DNA of 64,000 nt from Tetmemena sp. SeJ-2015 (GCA_027382625.1 JAJKFJ010021742.1:19725-83724); one strand, 5' to 3'. Positions 39,001-52,215 are shown, counted from the stretch's first letter. Notes: generated by a model not told the origin, from the sequence alone. A program made the numbers and translations.

Positions 39001-39880
39001 TTGAGTTGCTATTTGTTGTGTAGTTCCAAAGCTCATAAATTACTACAGGATGACAGTCTTTATCATTGAAATTCAAGCCAACATCAAACATTTCGAATTT
39101 TACTTCTACGTCAAAGGTAAAAACATCTTCAGAGGTACGATCATCTCGTGAATCGTATCCGTATTTGTCACTTAAAAATTAATGATGCTTGTTGTGCAAG
39201 TATCTTGCAGAATGAAAGTAAAAGAGTAAGTATAAACTGTGCTAGAGCCTTATTTAATGTAAAATAATAATCTAAGCCTGAGACCGAAGCTGTAATAGTT
39301 ATAGTGTAAGAATCTACTGAATCATCGCCAAATGAATTAGGCGCTACAAAAGCTGGTGTCTAAATATTTGTAAAAAGTTGCACAACTTATGAAAACCGAG
39401 TGTCAGATGCAGAAGAAGAATAGAATTTTAATTTAATACAAAAATTAAAGTAAATTGTTAAGTAAAATCTATTTACATTTCGGAAAAAATATCTTATAAT
39501 TGAACGACAATAAATTCTATACGGTTTATCCCGATGGAAAATCAAAACTACTACCTTTGTTCTCCTGATTCTAAAAAATTATATAAATTCTACTAGAATG
39601 ACTTTCTTGGGTGCTTCCTTCTGTTTGCTTTAAGGATACAAACTTTCCATTGATAATTGGAGGAGATGAAAATAAAAATGCTACCAGCTAAGTTACCCCA
39701 CTTCAGCTTGATTTTGCTATTTATAACAGCGAACTTTATTATGCTAGGTATATTTTAATTTTATGCATTTGTTGGGAAATCGAAAGACTTGTTACTTTTA
39801 GATAAATCCCTCACTTCAGATGTTCTCTTTTTGTCGTTGATTAATAAATCATTTAAAAAGACTTAATTAAAAATCATTTA
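30090..39880 (-). CDS. Unit 2 large multipass surface protein, germline copy interrupted by IESs
   Basis: Tandem paralogue of the unit 1 minus-strand gene with the same block order: 38588-39880, 37999-38255, 37849-37940, 37080-37414, 35930-36130, 35270-35840, 31330-34600 and 30820-31130, ending at about 30090. The membrane block contains MITLNVLVYGSMISNVFL and QYLWGMINVVQILVHLPLL (near 32600-32740), then EEKRRNILEIFNEFCIF near 31540. The tail is clear: FNPLVLPKKRVHRAKQVKKF and an acidic EMEEMPIEEAEILDLENN stretch, a basic then acidic cytoplasmic end. In-frame TGA codons near 34490-34520 have no counterpart in unit 1 and suggest partial decay or further tiny inserts. Unit 2 lacks the foldback and receiver-fragment insertions seen in unit 1. 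Function unknown; probably a plasma-membrane surface protein. Confidence 0.6.
37415..37848 (-). other. IES in unit 2, pointer AAATA
   Basis: A 434-bp insert between AAATA repeats on the coding strand (TATTT at 37410-37414 and 37844-37848). Excision gives IDVSKQQILGNKNEV, homologous to the unit 1 join. Confidence 0.75.
37941..37998 (-). other. IES in unit 2, pointer AAT
   Basis: A 58-bp insert (plus-strand ATT at 37938-37940 and 37996-37998). Excision joins TTDYCG to EYKVLDKDNK in frame, at the same codon as the 59-bp unit 1 insert. Confidence 0.65.
38256..38587 (-). other. IES in unit 2, pointer TCTTTAAA
   Basis: A 332-bp insert between TTTAAAGA repeats on the plus strand (38248-38255 and 38580-38587). 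Excision joins VDQALQ to INTYDEQYMGTGN in frame. The pointer is longer than but nested with the TCTTTA of unit 1. Confidence 0.75.
39251..39279 (-). other. 29-bp mini-IES in unit 2, pointer AGGC
   Basis: Plus-strand GCCT at 39247-39250 and 39276-39279. Removal restores the frame from SVSG into SSSTVYTYSFTFILQDTC, matching unit 1. The insert differs in length and sequence from the unit 1 insert but has the same pointer. Confidence 0.65.
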
Positions 39881-40317
39881 TCCAAATCTACTCTAATGAA
39901 ATTAAATTTTTTATAATTAAAAATAAGTTTAAATAATAAGTCCCATTTTAAGATTATTATTTATATTTCAGATTTCTTCTGGTTTTTAATTACTAATTAA
40001 AAAATGCTTTTAAAAAAGGAAGAAATTCTCTTTTCAATAGCTTCAAAGAAATATTTTACTCTCAATTTGAATCTTAGCGTTTGTTTCGTAATTATCTATT
40101 TTATTAAAAATATAATTTTCATACACCTTTATTATTCAAGATAAATATTTATTTTTTAAAAACACTGAGCATAGCTTCATAGTTATATGCTTTCACTCCC
40201 TATTTTAAATAGTGAGAGCGTTTTTATTAACTTTATACTCTTATTCATTTAAGGATGAGTTAATTTTATGAAACAACCAAGGAAAGATTCATCATTTTAT
40301 CTTTTGTGAAATAAATA

Positions 40318-43300
40318 ATGATCTAAGTTCAAGTAGTTTGGGCAAAGTACTTCAGTTCAGATATCTAGGACTGCACAGCACTTGATATAAAATATAAATA
40401 TCCAAGAGACCTCACTAGATCCCAAATAATTTAAAAAAATGGCTCTTGCAGTTAATCAAGTATCTGGATCATAAATTAATAAACTTAAAAGTATAAAACC
40501 TAAATTCTCTCTATCTAAAGATATGAAAATATAGCAGCAGCGCTTAATTTAGCTTTTAATTTATATTCATTTTGACAAAAGCAAAATACTGGAATCTTCT
40601 CTTAGATTGCGCCACTATATTTATTTTATTCGATAAAGGATGCTAAAACTATTCCACAAATTCTTAATAGCAAGATTGAAGAAAAATAGCAATTTCTAAA
40701 TTCAAAATAGGTTTTTGGAAATTATAATTCAGTGATAATGAATTAAGTATCTTTAAGCTTTCTCATAAATCTCAGCTGCAATTATATATCCTATTATTAA
40801 AATCCAATTTATATCTTTTTTTAAAAATATGCAAAATGATAATTAATTTAGTTACCCCAGCTGCTAAATTAACTTATATTTAGTACAGCATTTCCTTTTT
40901 TAGAATCTATCCTCTTTTTCTATTTTTGAATTTAATTGACTTTATGTATGATACAGTCGAGGTAGCAAAGCAATTATTTTAAGGTAATTAATCTGGATCC
41001 TAACAGATTTTTAATTTTATAGATTCAGTTAATAATCGTTTGCACAATGACTGGTATTTGCACTTCATTATAAAAAATATAAATAGTCTCTTCTTATCAA
41101 ATACAATTTGCAACTCAGTCTACGATTCAATTTAAAATAGAGAAATTACTAATTATAAAGGAATTAAAAACATATAATGCTCATATATTCAAATGATTGT
41201 AATAATAAAAAGTCAAAACATTTAAGCTGATTATTTCTTCTATTTCTGATCTTCTTACATCCAACTACTCCAGAATTGAAATTAAGCTGTTTAAAGCTTT
41301 CCTAAAAATTATTCATCAACTTAAAAAACTTTCTAAAACCTACTTTTAACACCTTCTTAATTAGGAAGATGGAAATTTTCAATATAACTCTCTCCATTCT
41401 TAATTATTATAGCACAATCATGTGGACCCTCAATAGAGGGTGCTAATCTATTAAAAATTATATTGTCAAATTTTAGAATCCAAAATATTTTTATAGATAA
41501 AATAAGATAGTCATCTTCAAGAAATCCAATAAAGCTTTCTAAATAAAATAGTGAAGAATATAATCAGTGTCCCTTTATATATTGATTGCTTTTTAGCATT
41601 TGGCAAACCAACTTTGCTTTTTTCACCATTCATTTATCAAAATTTAAGACTCTTTTTTATTAGGATCTCCCCATATCTAAGATCAAAGAATAAATTGGGT
41701 CTTTTTGATTCTTAGCATGGAATTTATTAAAAATTCAAAGAAATTGTACTTTAACTTAAAAAAGTCAAATAAGAAGAAAATTAAAATTTTATTTAATTAT
41801 TTTTAAGCTTTCTGAAAAAAAACTTTATGAGGAATTATAATTAATTTATGCGTGAATTTTATATTGATTAGATATCTGAAATTCTCAGCTCAAGGGTTTT
41901 TGTATATTGCTACTTCCGCTGACAATAATTAAATATAATAAATTAAATTAGAAGTTAGCATTATCTAAATCATTTTAATCAAAATGAAATGCTATACCTA
42001 TTCATTTAAATATAGGTAGTATTACTTTAGGTGGATAAATTTATATTTTATGGCAAAACTTATTCTAGTGATTCTACACGTGGTAGGTAGACATTCTAAT
42101 TTTAGATTCTCGCTGTGGATCTACACCAAAATTGCTCATAGCAATTAAATTATCTAGTCTTCTAATAACATTTATATTAAATTGATTAATCTTCTATATT
42201 AATAGATTAGTCTATTAGTGCAATTTATTTTTGTTTACATTAAAACTAAAATCTTCAATCTTTTAATATTATTTCTTATCATACATTTATATCTTTATTT
42301 TAGCTTAATTCCCCTTATTATTGCTTAAAATATTTGTATAAGATTAAATTCTAAAGAATAGATTAACATTTTTATTGAAATAATTATTTTTTTAATTTGA
42401 CCCTTCTAACAAAATCTTAAGTTTTTCTATTCGATAGTCAGGACAAAGTTAAATTAATCTTATTATTGAAATTTTAAGTATACTCTTTTATTAAAGCCTA
42501 CTTGGATCTGATAGATTAAAAGTAAACAAATGATAGCTTAACTGGATTCGATTTGAACAATGAAGAATCATTCTTTTTTGTGAGTTTTTAGAATAAAGAT
42601 TCAAGCAACTACATTTTAAAATTTTTATTTCGCTATTTAGTACCTCTTCATCTTTTTTCATCAAAACGTTCTGTAATATTCTGAATTTACCTCATTTATT
42701 ATTTTAGAAATCCAATATATAACACCCTAAAACAAACCAATGTCTAAATTTTAATCAATATTTAATTAAGAAAAAATAAAAGCCAAGAAATAATTAGAAT
42801 TAAGAGACATACAAAATGGTTTAATATAAAAATGAAGGAAAACAAATTTTAAATTTACATGAGAGAAATTAATCTTTCTTGATATTTTAATTTATATTTA
42901 TGAATGGATTTTTGAATTGGGGATTACTGATTTCTTGACTTTGTTTAAAAATAATACTTTAAAAAGAATATATCAGAAATGAAATATTAATTTTATTTTT
43001 TAAATATATAATTTGTAGCAACTAACTCTCTCATTGCAGAATGTAAATAACATCTAGTAAGGATTATTTTTATTTGTTGAATGAATTTAGTTATATGTGT
43101 TTTTGTCTGTTAGATCAATCTGGGAATATTTTTGTTCCTCAGATTAGAATAGATTAAAATATGGTAGTCTAAATCACATAGATAGCGTAATTAATCAGAA
43201 ACTTCATTTTTATTTACAAATTTAGAAAGATTTAATTACTACACTCTTCAACAGCTACAAAATTATAATTCGAATACTTAATATGAAACCCCTTCTTTAC

Positions 43301-46300
43301 TTATGCTTATAAAAGGGGGGAAAAACTTCTTTTTAAAGCACTTTCTTAGCTTACATATTTAAATTATATTATTAAATTAGAGCAACTCATTTTTAAACAT
43401 TTTCATCATTAATATTTTTAGGAAATACACATATACTGGATCTTAAAGTGATGTTAGATATATCCAAAATTGTATAAGTTAAAATTTGATATATTTTTAT
43501 ATTCACATTAAAGCAATGATATAACATAAATATCTTAAATTTTAGCTTGAATTATTGAAATTACGCTGTTTTAAATTAAATTTGGATTTGATGCCTTGGA
43601 GTATCAAGTGATAAATAAATAATTCCTTAGATCCCTAGCTTAATTTAAAAATAACTGCAGATTCTCTTGGCTATAAACTATTAAATATTTATAATTTAAG
43701 ATATCTTAATTTTAAATTTAAGTTATTTAGTCCCAAAGTAAAGAAGAATAATAACGAATAAACTTAAAATTCTCTTCAATAAATATTTTTTAAGATCAGT
43801 ATAATTATGACTTCGCACTATTTAAAGATCTAAATATAAAAGAGCACCATTATCAAATGCTTATTTTTGATTTCATAAATAAATATTTTCATAGCGAAAT
43901 TTATTCTCATTAGTTTTATCAAAGATTCTTTTTTTAATTAAAGCAATAATTGGGTATTCTTTATAAAACATATTGGCTGACTCTGGGAATATAATTTATT
44001 TGAAGCAAGATTCCTAAGGGTAATTTTTCCGCAGAATTATGTCTTCTCATGGGACTTAAATTATGGTCTGATCAAGTACTACCCTCTCTAAGATTAAAAT
44101 TAAATACCTTAGTAGATTCTTGATCTATTACCAAAATATTAAAATAGATAAGCTAAAAATATAAAAAAAAGCATTTATATTTTCTTTACTCTAAATAATT
44201 TATTAATTCATTAGAAGTTAAAAGCCATTTAATTTTCTTCTTCTTTTTTATAAATAATATTGCTCTAGTATTTGGCATAGTCTCAAATCCTTTAAATTAT
44301 AATTAAAGTTATATCTATATAAGATTTTATAAGATAATTTTGAACAATATTTCATAGGTTTGATGTTTTAAATATAAAGTAGTATTCTTTTAAATCTGAG
44401 AAATCTTTTATAAAAAATTGATAAGGTTTGAAAGATAAGAGAATTTATGTAGAATAGTTGTGGTTCAAATCTTTAGAGGGATACGTAATGAATTTTACTC
44501 TAAAAGAAACTAACTATTAAAATGAGTTTTAATTTAATAAAAAGTATGGGGGGCCTTTCCTCGACAGTAAAATTTTATAATGAAAAAAGGCTTTAAAAAT
44601 ATATGTTTATAGGGTAATTTTCGCTCCTAAATCTGATTCTTCCAGTTATTGAGGCTTGTTCGAACATCTAAGGCTTCAAATTTTAATCCTAATTTAGTCT
44701 CATAGAGGCCAGCTGCACCTAAATAAAATCTATATTTTATGCTAATTTTTCGCTATTGTAAAATAAACTTAAAGTGCAATTTTTAAAGAGCGCAACATTT
44801 ATTGAATATATAGCATGCTTCAGTTATAAGCCCAAAGAAGTATAGCTGAAAAATTGCAGCATTAGCCGCTTAATTATGAATTAAATGTTTGGTTCTATAA
44901 AAATGTTGCGCTCTTTAAAAATTGCACTTTAAGTTTATTTTACAATAGCGAAAAATTAGCATAAAATATAGATTTTATTTAGGTGCAGCTGGCCTCTATG
45001 AGACTAAATTAGGATTAAGATTTGAAGCCTTAGATGCTCGAAAAAGCCTCAATAACTGGAAGAATCAGATTTAGGAGCGAAAATTACCCTATAAACATAT
45101 ATTTTTAAAGCCTTTTTTCATTATAAAATTTTACTGTCGAGGAAAGGCCCCCCCAAAAGTATTTTAGAGTTATATTTCGAAAACACACAGTATTCAAAAT
45201 TGCTTAATTTCTATATTTAATAAGAGTTTTTTTATTGCTCCCTCGATAAATTTAAAGGGTTATAAAGTCCTTCATATTTAATTAAATTCTTATCGGCCTC
45301 ACTGATTTGGTCTCATGAATAATTTGTTAAAAACATTGCATTATATAATCCATAAAGTGGAAGTTAGACTTTTAAAACACAGTTGACGACAGGTAAATCT
45401 ATGATAATTGCCCTCTAAAATGCTTTAAAATAATAATATTTCCAGAGAGTTTCTCTAAATCAATTCGAATCTATTTCTTTTTATAATTTAAAATCAAAGC
45501 TATTTAATTGAATTTAAAATTTCTTTGGATGTCTAGTTCTAATCTTTCTCTCCTGAATTAATTGATATGGGAACTAAAATTAAATTATTTAAAAAGAAAT
45601 CTTATATTTAAATTATTTAGGGAAATCTATTTTTGAAAAAAAAGTCTTAAGGTAGTTTTAGGTTTTCTTTTCTTTATCGTTAATTTTTTATTTTCAATTT
45701 AATTAATCAATAATTAACTATTTTAAAATAAAATAAGCACTTCTACGTATTTCTCAGTTTAAAGCGCAATATCCTTTTCAGCTATATAAATTACTGCAAG
45801 CATGGGTTCTGGATAGCTTATGCCATAAGTCTAATAGTATACTCCTGATAAATTCTCTCTTCCAGCTTTTCAAATTTTAATTAGCAATATTATAATTATA
45901 TATTATTTATAAATTTAATTAAAAAAATGAGGAAAATATTTTCTTAAGAAAACTATAGAATATAAAGTCGGAGATAGCACTCTTTCCTAGACTTTATCAG
46001 AAGTAACTTTAGATTCATGCGATGATTTATAAACTTAATTTCAACTTCAATCAACTACATAAATGAAGTAGTTCCAAGTTTCGTACAAATTTAAGGTGGA
46101 AATTTAATCATTCAGGATATATAAATATATGGAAATTATTTATCTCAGCGTTTTTTTTTAATTATGCGATTTTGAACAAGAAAAATATAGGAATTTGATA
46201 GTAACTATATTTTTATTAACATAAAAAATTAAATCTTAATGGTTTGATGAGAAAATATTTAAATTACAAATAGAATAATATTAAGGGATGCTACATAATC

Positions 46301-46545
46301 AGATGTGGGAGACCTATAATTTAAATTTGGTGGTGGAAATAAATGATGGGTCTTAATACTCATTCTCAATCATGGTTAAATTAATATTTTACAGTGTTAA
46401 GATTTTACCTCTTTGCTAAGGAGGCAAATATAGTATGAATGGACCTCAACTACTATAGTCCATTAATAGCAATATGGTTAATAAACTTACAATCTCTAAA
46501 CTGTTACTTATAGCATAAGTGGTTGTACAGTTCTCTATTCTTCAA
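40318..46545 (+). CDS. Unit 2 plus-strand repeat-protein coding blocks
   Basis: Paralogue of the unit 1 plus-strand blocks, starting MIQVQVVWAKYFSSDIQDC. Blocks lie at about 40318-40480, 41020-41150 (SVNNRLHNDWYLHF), 42534-42640 (SLTGFDLNNEESFFFVSF), 43595-43690 (FDALEYQ), 43965-44110 (ILADSGNIIYLKQDS, LNYGLIKYYP), 45380-45430 (QLTTGKSMIIALQNALK), 45765-45880 (GQLMPQVQQYTPDKFSLPAF) and 46290-46545 (NLVVEINDGSQYSFSIMV). Relative to unit 1 there is an extra C near 46311 and a missing C near 46450, so the frame shifts unless these are errors. Homology to unit 1 stops at TTCTTCAATA. A palindromic element (44548-45154) sits in one of the gaps. Confidence 0.55.
44540..44547. repeat. Left target-site duplication AAAAGTAT
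   Basis: Perfect 8-bp direct repeat of 45155-45162, immediately outside the inverted arms of the palindromic element. Confidence 0.8.
44548..45154. mobile_element. Palindromic (foldback) non-autonomous transposon with 8-bp TSD
   Basis: Arms 44548-44800 and 44901-45154 are near-perfect inverted repeats starting with six or seven G and then CCTTTCCTCGAC; the centre is 100 bp. It is flanked by AAAAGTAT on both sides. An 8-bp duplication is typical of hAT and some P-like elements. The ends match neither that I can recall, and no transposase is inside, so it must move in trans. It lies in an IES-type gap of the unit 2 plus gene and is missing from unit 1. Confidence 0.8.
45155..45162. repeat. Right target-site duplication AAAAGTAT
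   Basis: Second copy of the 8-bp duplication bounding the palindromic element. Confidence 0.8.
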
Positions 46546-46676
46546 TATATAAAAATTGGAATTGGATTTCACACCAATAAAATTATTACTAAAGTTGAGA
46601 AAAATTTATTAGATCTGAAAAATGATATATTCTATAAGAAGAAAGTAGGGAAATTTTTGGTCAAATTACATTTTTA

Positions 46677-49600
46677 TCAATGATCTGGGAAGAACTAATT
46701 CACTTAGACGTTATTACAAAAATTAAAAAGTAATTATGAAAAATATTATGTGAAATTAATAAAATTATTAAATAACAATAAAATTAAAACATTTAAATTG
46801 AAAAATAATTCTAAATCCCCAATATGCGATATCATAAAAGCTTGAGTTAAATTTTTTCCTTTAGTTACTTTCTAATTTTACTATACTTATTATATGTCTT
46901 TATTTTGCAAGGATCTAAATTTATTGGTCACTTAAGAAAACTCTGATCTTAGTTTTAACGGCGCCAAATCAAGATTAGGGTTGAATATATTCTCACTTTA
47001 TAAATAAATAATTTCAAAAGTATTTCTAGCTACTTAATCCTGTTGCAGATAAGTATCTAATGCTTACTTGGTTTTATTATTCTCACTTTAAGTCGTCAAA
47101 TCTTTGTTACCTATTATATTTACAACTTCTATCTCCTTTTTTCTTGGAGATAATTCCTTTTTATTTTTCTTAGATCTTCTGTTAAGCTTTGACTTAATCT
47201 CCTCCTTAACTTTCAAACCTTGATTAGAGAGTTAAGCAGTATTTTGTGTTCCTTCTAATTTATGGATGGAGGATTTTAATTTTTTCTTTCTCTATTTATC
47301 TTTGAGCCTCTTTGTTATTTATGGTGAATATGCGCTTGTTATATTTAAATCCATTGTAGAATTAATACTTTAACTTGCTATACTGCAGTGAAGGGAGCTT
47401 AGAAAAATTAAAAATAATCTTGATAAGTTATATGAAATTATATTGCAATATTTGGTTTATAATAAAATAGCTATTACGTTTGATTTATTCAGTAGCCGAT
47501 AAATCCTCTCTAGAAATACTTTCTAAATCCTCCATTTAACTTTTTTAATCCTTTTCTTTTAGAACTCCCTCATTTTGTGAATAGATCTATGTTTTACTCG
47601 TTTCCTTATTGCATAGTTTTTTCAGTTTCAGTTTTAAAGTAGAAACTTTAGCTGGGAGTATGGCGAATGTCTTCTTCAGCATAATCACAACATTTAAAAT
47701 TTTAAAAGTCATTTGTGCCCATATTTAAGAGAGTCAGTCCTATCAAAAGCCAGCCAATTAAATATACTTTTTAGGAAATGTAAATTTGATATTGAAGGTC
47801 CGGATTTTCCAAAAAATCAGTAAACAAGAAAAGACTATAGGAGACGGCAAGAATACTCAGCTCATTGAATACTTCCATTTTATTAAGAGTAGGGGATTCA
47901 AAGGGCTAAACATACAGCAGATACATGCAAATGAGATGTGATTAAAGAATCTTTATTTATAAATCAAGGCTTAAATTTAGAAATTTGGATAATCCTGTAA
48001 AAGCACTGCGAAAATATTGAAGCTAAGTCTTCGCATCAAGTATATCACTTAAAAGAAAACTGCTTTGATATTTAATTTACTTTAAAGCTCTTGGTTCAAG
48101 TTTAATTTCTGAGTAAAGAGCTCCCATTTTTTCTTTGACTTTAACATTATCGAGCTAGCTCATTGAATGCCAAAGAAGCCACCAAACTACGAAAGGATAC
48201 ATCACAGACGCTATGAAAAGGCTAATTGCACTTAGTGAGGCTATCACCTCACTTTTTGAGTCGAACCGTAAATTTTTTAATCAAAGACGTTTAGCAGAGA
48301 GTTGAGACTAAATTCTAAATAGCATTCAAGAAATACTCTCAATATCAAATTGAAGAAGAGCCGTCGCTAAATCCAATTGTATAATTTAAGGAACCTAAAA
48401 TACTCCTCAGTAAAATTTAAGCTTACTTTTTAGATTTCTTGCCTAATAATCTAAAGAGTTGACTTATTAAACAAGCAGAAATTATCCCGACCAGATAAAA
48501 ATACATGCTACCCAAGTTTATGACAGTATTTGTGGTTTCATATCGTAAATGATAGGAAGAGTTTTTAAGTAAGTAGAAGCAATTATAGAAAAGATATCAA
48601 GTAGTTAAAAAGTTTTGTGAAGTAGAATCGTCTTCAAATGAGAAAAGCTCGCTCTCAATATTAATTATATAAATGTAAGAAGTTGGAAGAACATCGAATT
48701 ATGACATATCAAGTAACAGTGAATAAAAGAAGACGGCATTTATGGGAAAATCTAAGTTTAGTAAAGGCATGTGAACAATCAACTGTACGACATTTATCAT
48801 GCCCCAAAGAAATTGAAGAGAAGCTGACATCGCTATATTGGCCGCCATAGTTCCATACATCATAGAACTTAAACTAACTGCTGCCCCTCCTCCCATACTT
48901 TCCAAGGCATCAGTGAATGCTAAAACTTTAAAATTCTAAGAATCTTACAATCTTTTCTAAGTTGTCTTGGTATTTACCTTTAAGTTTAATAATCTTTCTT
49001 AATAGAATACCCATCCTAATTTTTAAACTAGTTCACATCCTTGAAAGTGACAAGAAGAAAATCTGGATTCTAAAAGTATGAGCCTAAGCAAGATGAAATT
49101 TACATATTTTGAAATAGAAGAAGGATCTGAGAAAGATATCTTTATTTCCATACTCCTTAACGAATTTATTTTTAGAAAAGCTTTGAACTTTCCAAGTAAA
49201 TTCAATATCATCTCTGGCTGAATATTTGTTGCTAAGAGTAGTTAAAGTTAGGGCCTTCGAGTCAAACTCTAAATAATTTTTAGGAATTATCATATTCTAG
49301 TTAAAAGTAATCTTAACTAAGCAATATAATGGCCTACATAATTTAAAGCCTTTCATAGATATTGAAATTATTTTGGCATTCAAGTCTTAACTATCTCCCT
49401 TTGATAATAAAATGATTAGTTTAAATTTCCTGTGTTATTTATGTAGTCTGTATTATTCTCATTTGCTGTTGGGTCTTAAATTACGATTTTAAACTTATAA
49501 ACTGCAGAGAGCGAGTTAGGATTATCGTCTGAGACTTTTATTTTACAGTTGTAATTTGCAAACGGTTAAATATAAGTTAATCAGGACTTGTCTCTATTTT

Positions 49601-52190
49601 AAAGTTGGGAAAATTTCCATTTATAAAGTCTGAGGCTTATCCAAAGTCAATTTCCTCTATTTATATTCCATCGTTATCCATGTCAAAAAGCTCTGGAAAC
49701 ACAACCTCTGTTGAATTTCCAGGGTAAGTTTTGACATCTTGAAGTGGCTATGCAAACTTTGGAGCAGCATTGTTGATCGATTTGAAATGTATTTATATGT
49801 CAAGGTATGAAGTGATCCTATGAACAGATGTAATTAATGCATATACTCATAGCCTCTGTATATCAAGGTTAAAATGTATAATTAAATAACCATCCTACTT
49901 GTTATTTGATTGGATTGTAATGATTCTTTACTAGATCTGAGAATGATCTATTCTATTTCCTAGATAGTCTCTGTCGTATTCAATTGTATAAGTAATCGGA
50001 AAATCGCATGCTTCTTATTAAACAAATTCAGAAAAAGTTATTTCCTAAACTCCAGAGCCGATTCGATAAGTAATAGGATAGCTAAAGCTGCGTGTGTCAA
50101 TTCTCGTAGGTTGAAGAGAAGTTACAACACAGTAATTTAAATTGTTTTTGTAAAGAACCGTATAAACAGAGAAAGTCATAGATGCTTTTTATGATCCGAG
50201 AGTCGCTATTAACTCAAGGGTGAAGTAAGTATTGTTTAATGTAAGGTCAGTAGTATGAACGGAAAATTTTTAGAAGTTAAAATTGAGAGTAAAAATCTGA
50301 ACAGCTGAAGAGGTTGAAGGAAAATATCTTCCATTAATTGCCCATGTGTAGGTAGGATCACCACACCGACCTTCAGTGTTGTCAATGAATTTTTCAAAAT
50401 CAAAATATTTTTATACTAAGTAGGAGAACCTAACTTTAAATTAATTTTTTGTTGCTAACAAATAAGTAAAAGATTTCCCGTCTAGAGAATGAGATGTGGG
50501 CTAAGAAAAGCTCATCATAGAGCATCCTACTCGAATTTGTAACACTAAATCTTTATCTAAACTGTTTGAGAGTAGTGTTGCTTTATAAGTAAAGTAAAAA
50601 TAAAATTATAAGTCAACATGTAAGTCCCCACATCATTTAAATTATTTATCTATGCTATCTGCTTTTATCGATAAAGTGAACGAACTATTATCATATATTG
50701 GCGCTTAACTTAATACTAAACCAGGAGGGAAAACAACTTCAGTGATGAGTATTTAAATTTAAATTGCTTTGCAAGAATCAGGAGTGACAGCAAATTATGG
50801 TAAACTGTAGCTATTCATATTTGGTCCAGTATCATGAATTATATCTTAGATTGAAGTATCAAAAATTAATATTAATCCAATGATATAACTGCACTTTCAC
50901 ACTCATTTGTAATCGAAATTCCGATCTACTTCTCTAAACAGTTTTACTCATGGACACATTAATTTATTTTCATCCTTTTAGCGTGTACATGTAGAATTTT
51001 GCTATGGTAGCTTAATTCATGATGAGCTGTATCTAATTGGAAAATATTTGAATGACGAATTCATCCTTTTGGTTGTATAAATTTAATCAATAAGTAAATC
51101 AGTATAAAGATAGTTCAAACAAAACGGGGCAATCCATCCTATCGCTCAACCAATTATCAATAACAGGGGTTGTCAGTATCATACCATAGTCAGATGAATT
51201 GCTTGCTTCAAATTCCCCTAAGTAAAAAAATGATATAAATAAAAAAGTCATAATCACCAGAAACTGTCATGACCGCACACCTGCAATCGCACAGGAGATT
51301 AATTGATATGGAATAGGAAGAAGAAATTACTCCAAAATAATAATAAATAGTTTGTGTATATCCCAAAGATATCTTAATATTATAATTAATAATCTACTGG
51401 AACAAAAGAATCGGCTTTATTTTAATTTTAGTAGCTTTAGAAGTATCATCTCAATTAATTTAATTATCTTCGTAGATGGCTAGCATTCCAGTAGAACTGT
51501 TACATTTCAAGGGATCTGAATAATCGTTCCCGTCTTAATCCAAACAATTAAAGTTAATTTATTTCAGAGCAATAGTCTTAAAACATTCGAGTAAAGTTAG
51601 AAATCTTAAAAGAGATATCTGTACTTTTAATGTAATATTCGATCCTGTATTTTGGAGGATCAGCTATTACTGCATCGTATTTACAGTCTAATTTGAAATT
51701 AATAAGACTAAATATATTTTCATCATGAAGGATACCCCAATGCATTTATTTTTGCTACCATTCATTATTCATATTTTAATAGACCGAGTACATTAACACA
51801 TCATCATTTTTAGAAAAGTAATCTACAGTTAAAACAGCATCTAAATTGCCAGTGAGAAAGGAGTATTCCATGCTACCACTACAATCTGGGTCATTTATTA
51901 TAAAGGAAGCATAGTCACTCCAAGATTAAGTTACTGTATTTAAAATTTGCCATTTCTGTTTGTTAAACAAGTAGAGCATCTGAGCAATCTATGGTAAATG
52001 AATATAAATAGAGGTGCTAATTATGTTCAATGTAATTGGAGTGCTGTAACTCACTGATGACCCAATAATTGTATATTAGCAATATAAATTAAAGTTAATC
52101 TATTGTTTGATTGAACACTAAAGTGTAGGTTCCTCTTTTGCTCGTGTTTTATGTGTATATAGAAATTGATCCAGCCGTAGAATTAAAAAT
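46677..52190 (-). CDS. Unit 3 large multipass surface protein
   Basis: The most continuous family member, on the minus strand with TAA/TAG as Gln. The N-terminal part (about 51550-52190) reads QQINFNLYCQYTIIGSSV, then SWSDYASFIINDPDCSGSME and DCKYDAVIADPPKYRIEYYI. About 51235-51500 gives IKIKPILLFQQIINYNI and a Cys-rich LLCDCRCAVMTVSGDYDF. 48900-49300 gives DDIEFTWKVQSFSKN, then LGWVFYQERLLNLKV. 48699-48905 is the conserved hydrophobic core with SASLQFLWGMINVVQLIVHM. The last membrane span is VYLIGWLLIGLTLLNMG (about 47720). The tail (46850-47680) is long, basic and Gln/Ser-rich (KVKEEIKSKLNRRSKKNKK). Frameshifts occur at A runs (about 49165, 47575). The first TGA in the tail frame is at 46677, though the last ~150 bp are too AT-rich to trust. 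The start is not found. No long inserts, unlike units 1 and 2. Confidence 0.6.
51452..51469 (-). other. Candidate 18-bp mini-IES, pointer AGAT
   Basis: Between ATCT repeats on the plus strand (51448-51451 and 51466-51469) lies an almost pure A/T tract containing the only TGA of this block. Removing 18 bp keeps frame and joins MLAIYED to DTSKATKIK. It resembles the tract at 3032-3052. Confidence 0.5.
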
Positions 52191-52215
52191 AACTATGTTG
52201 CTTAGTGAAATTGGA

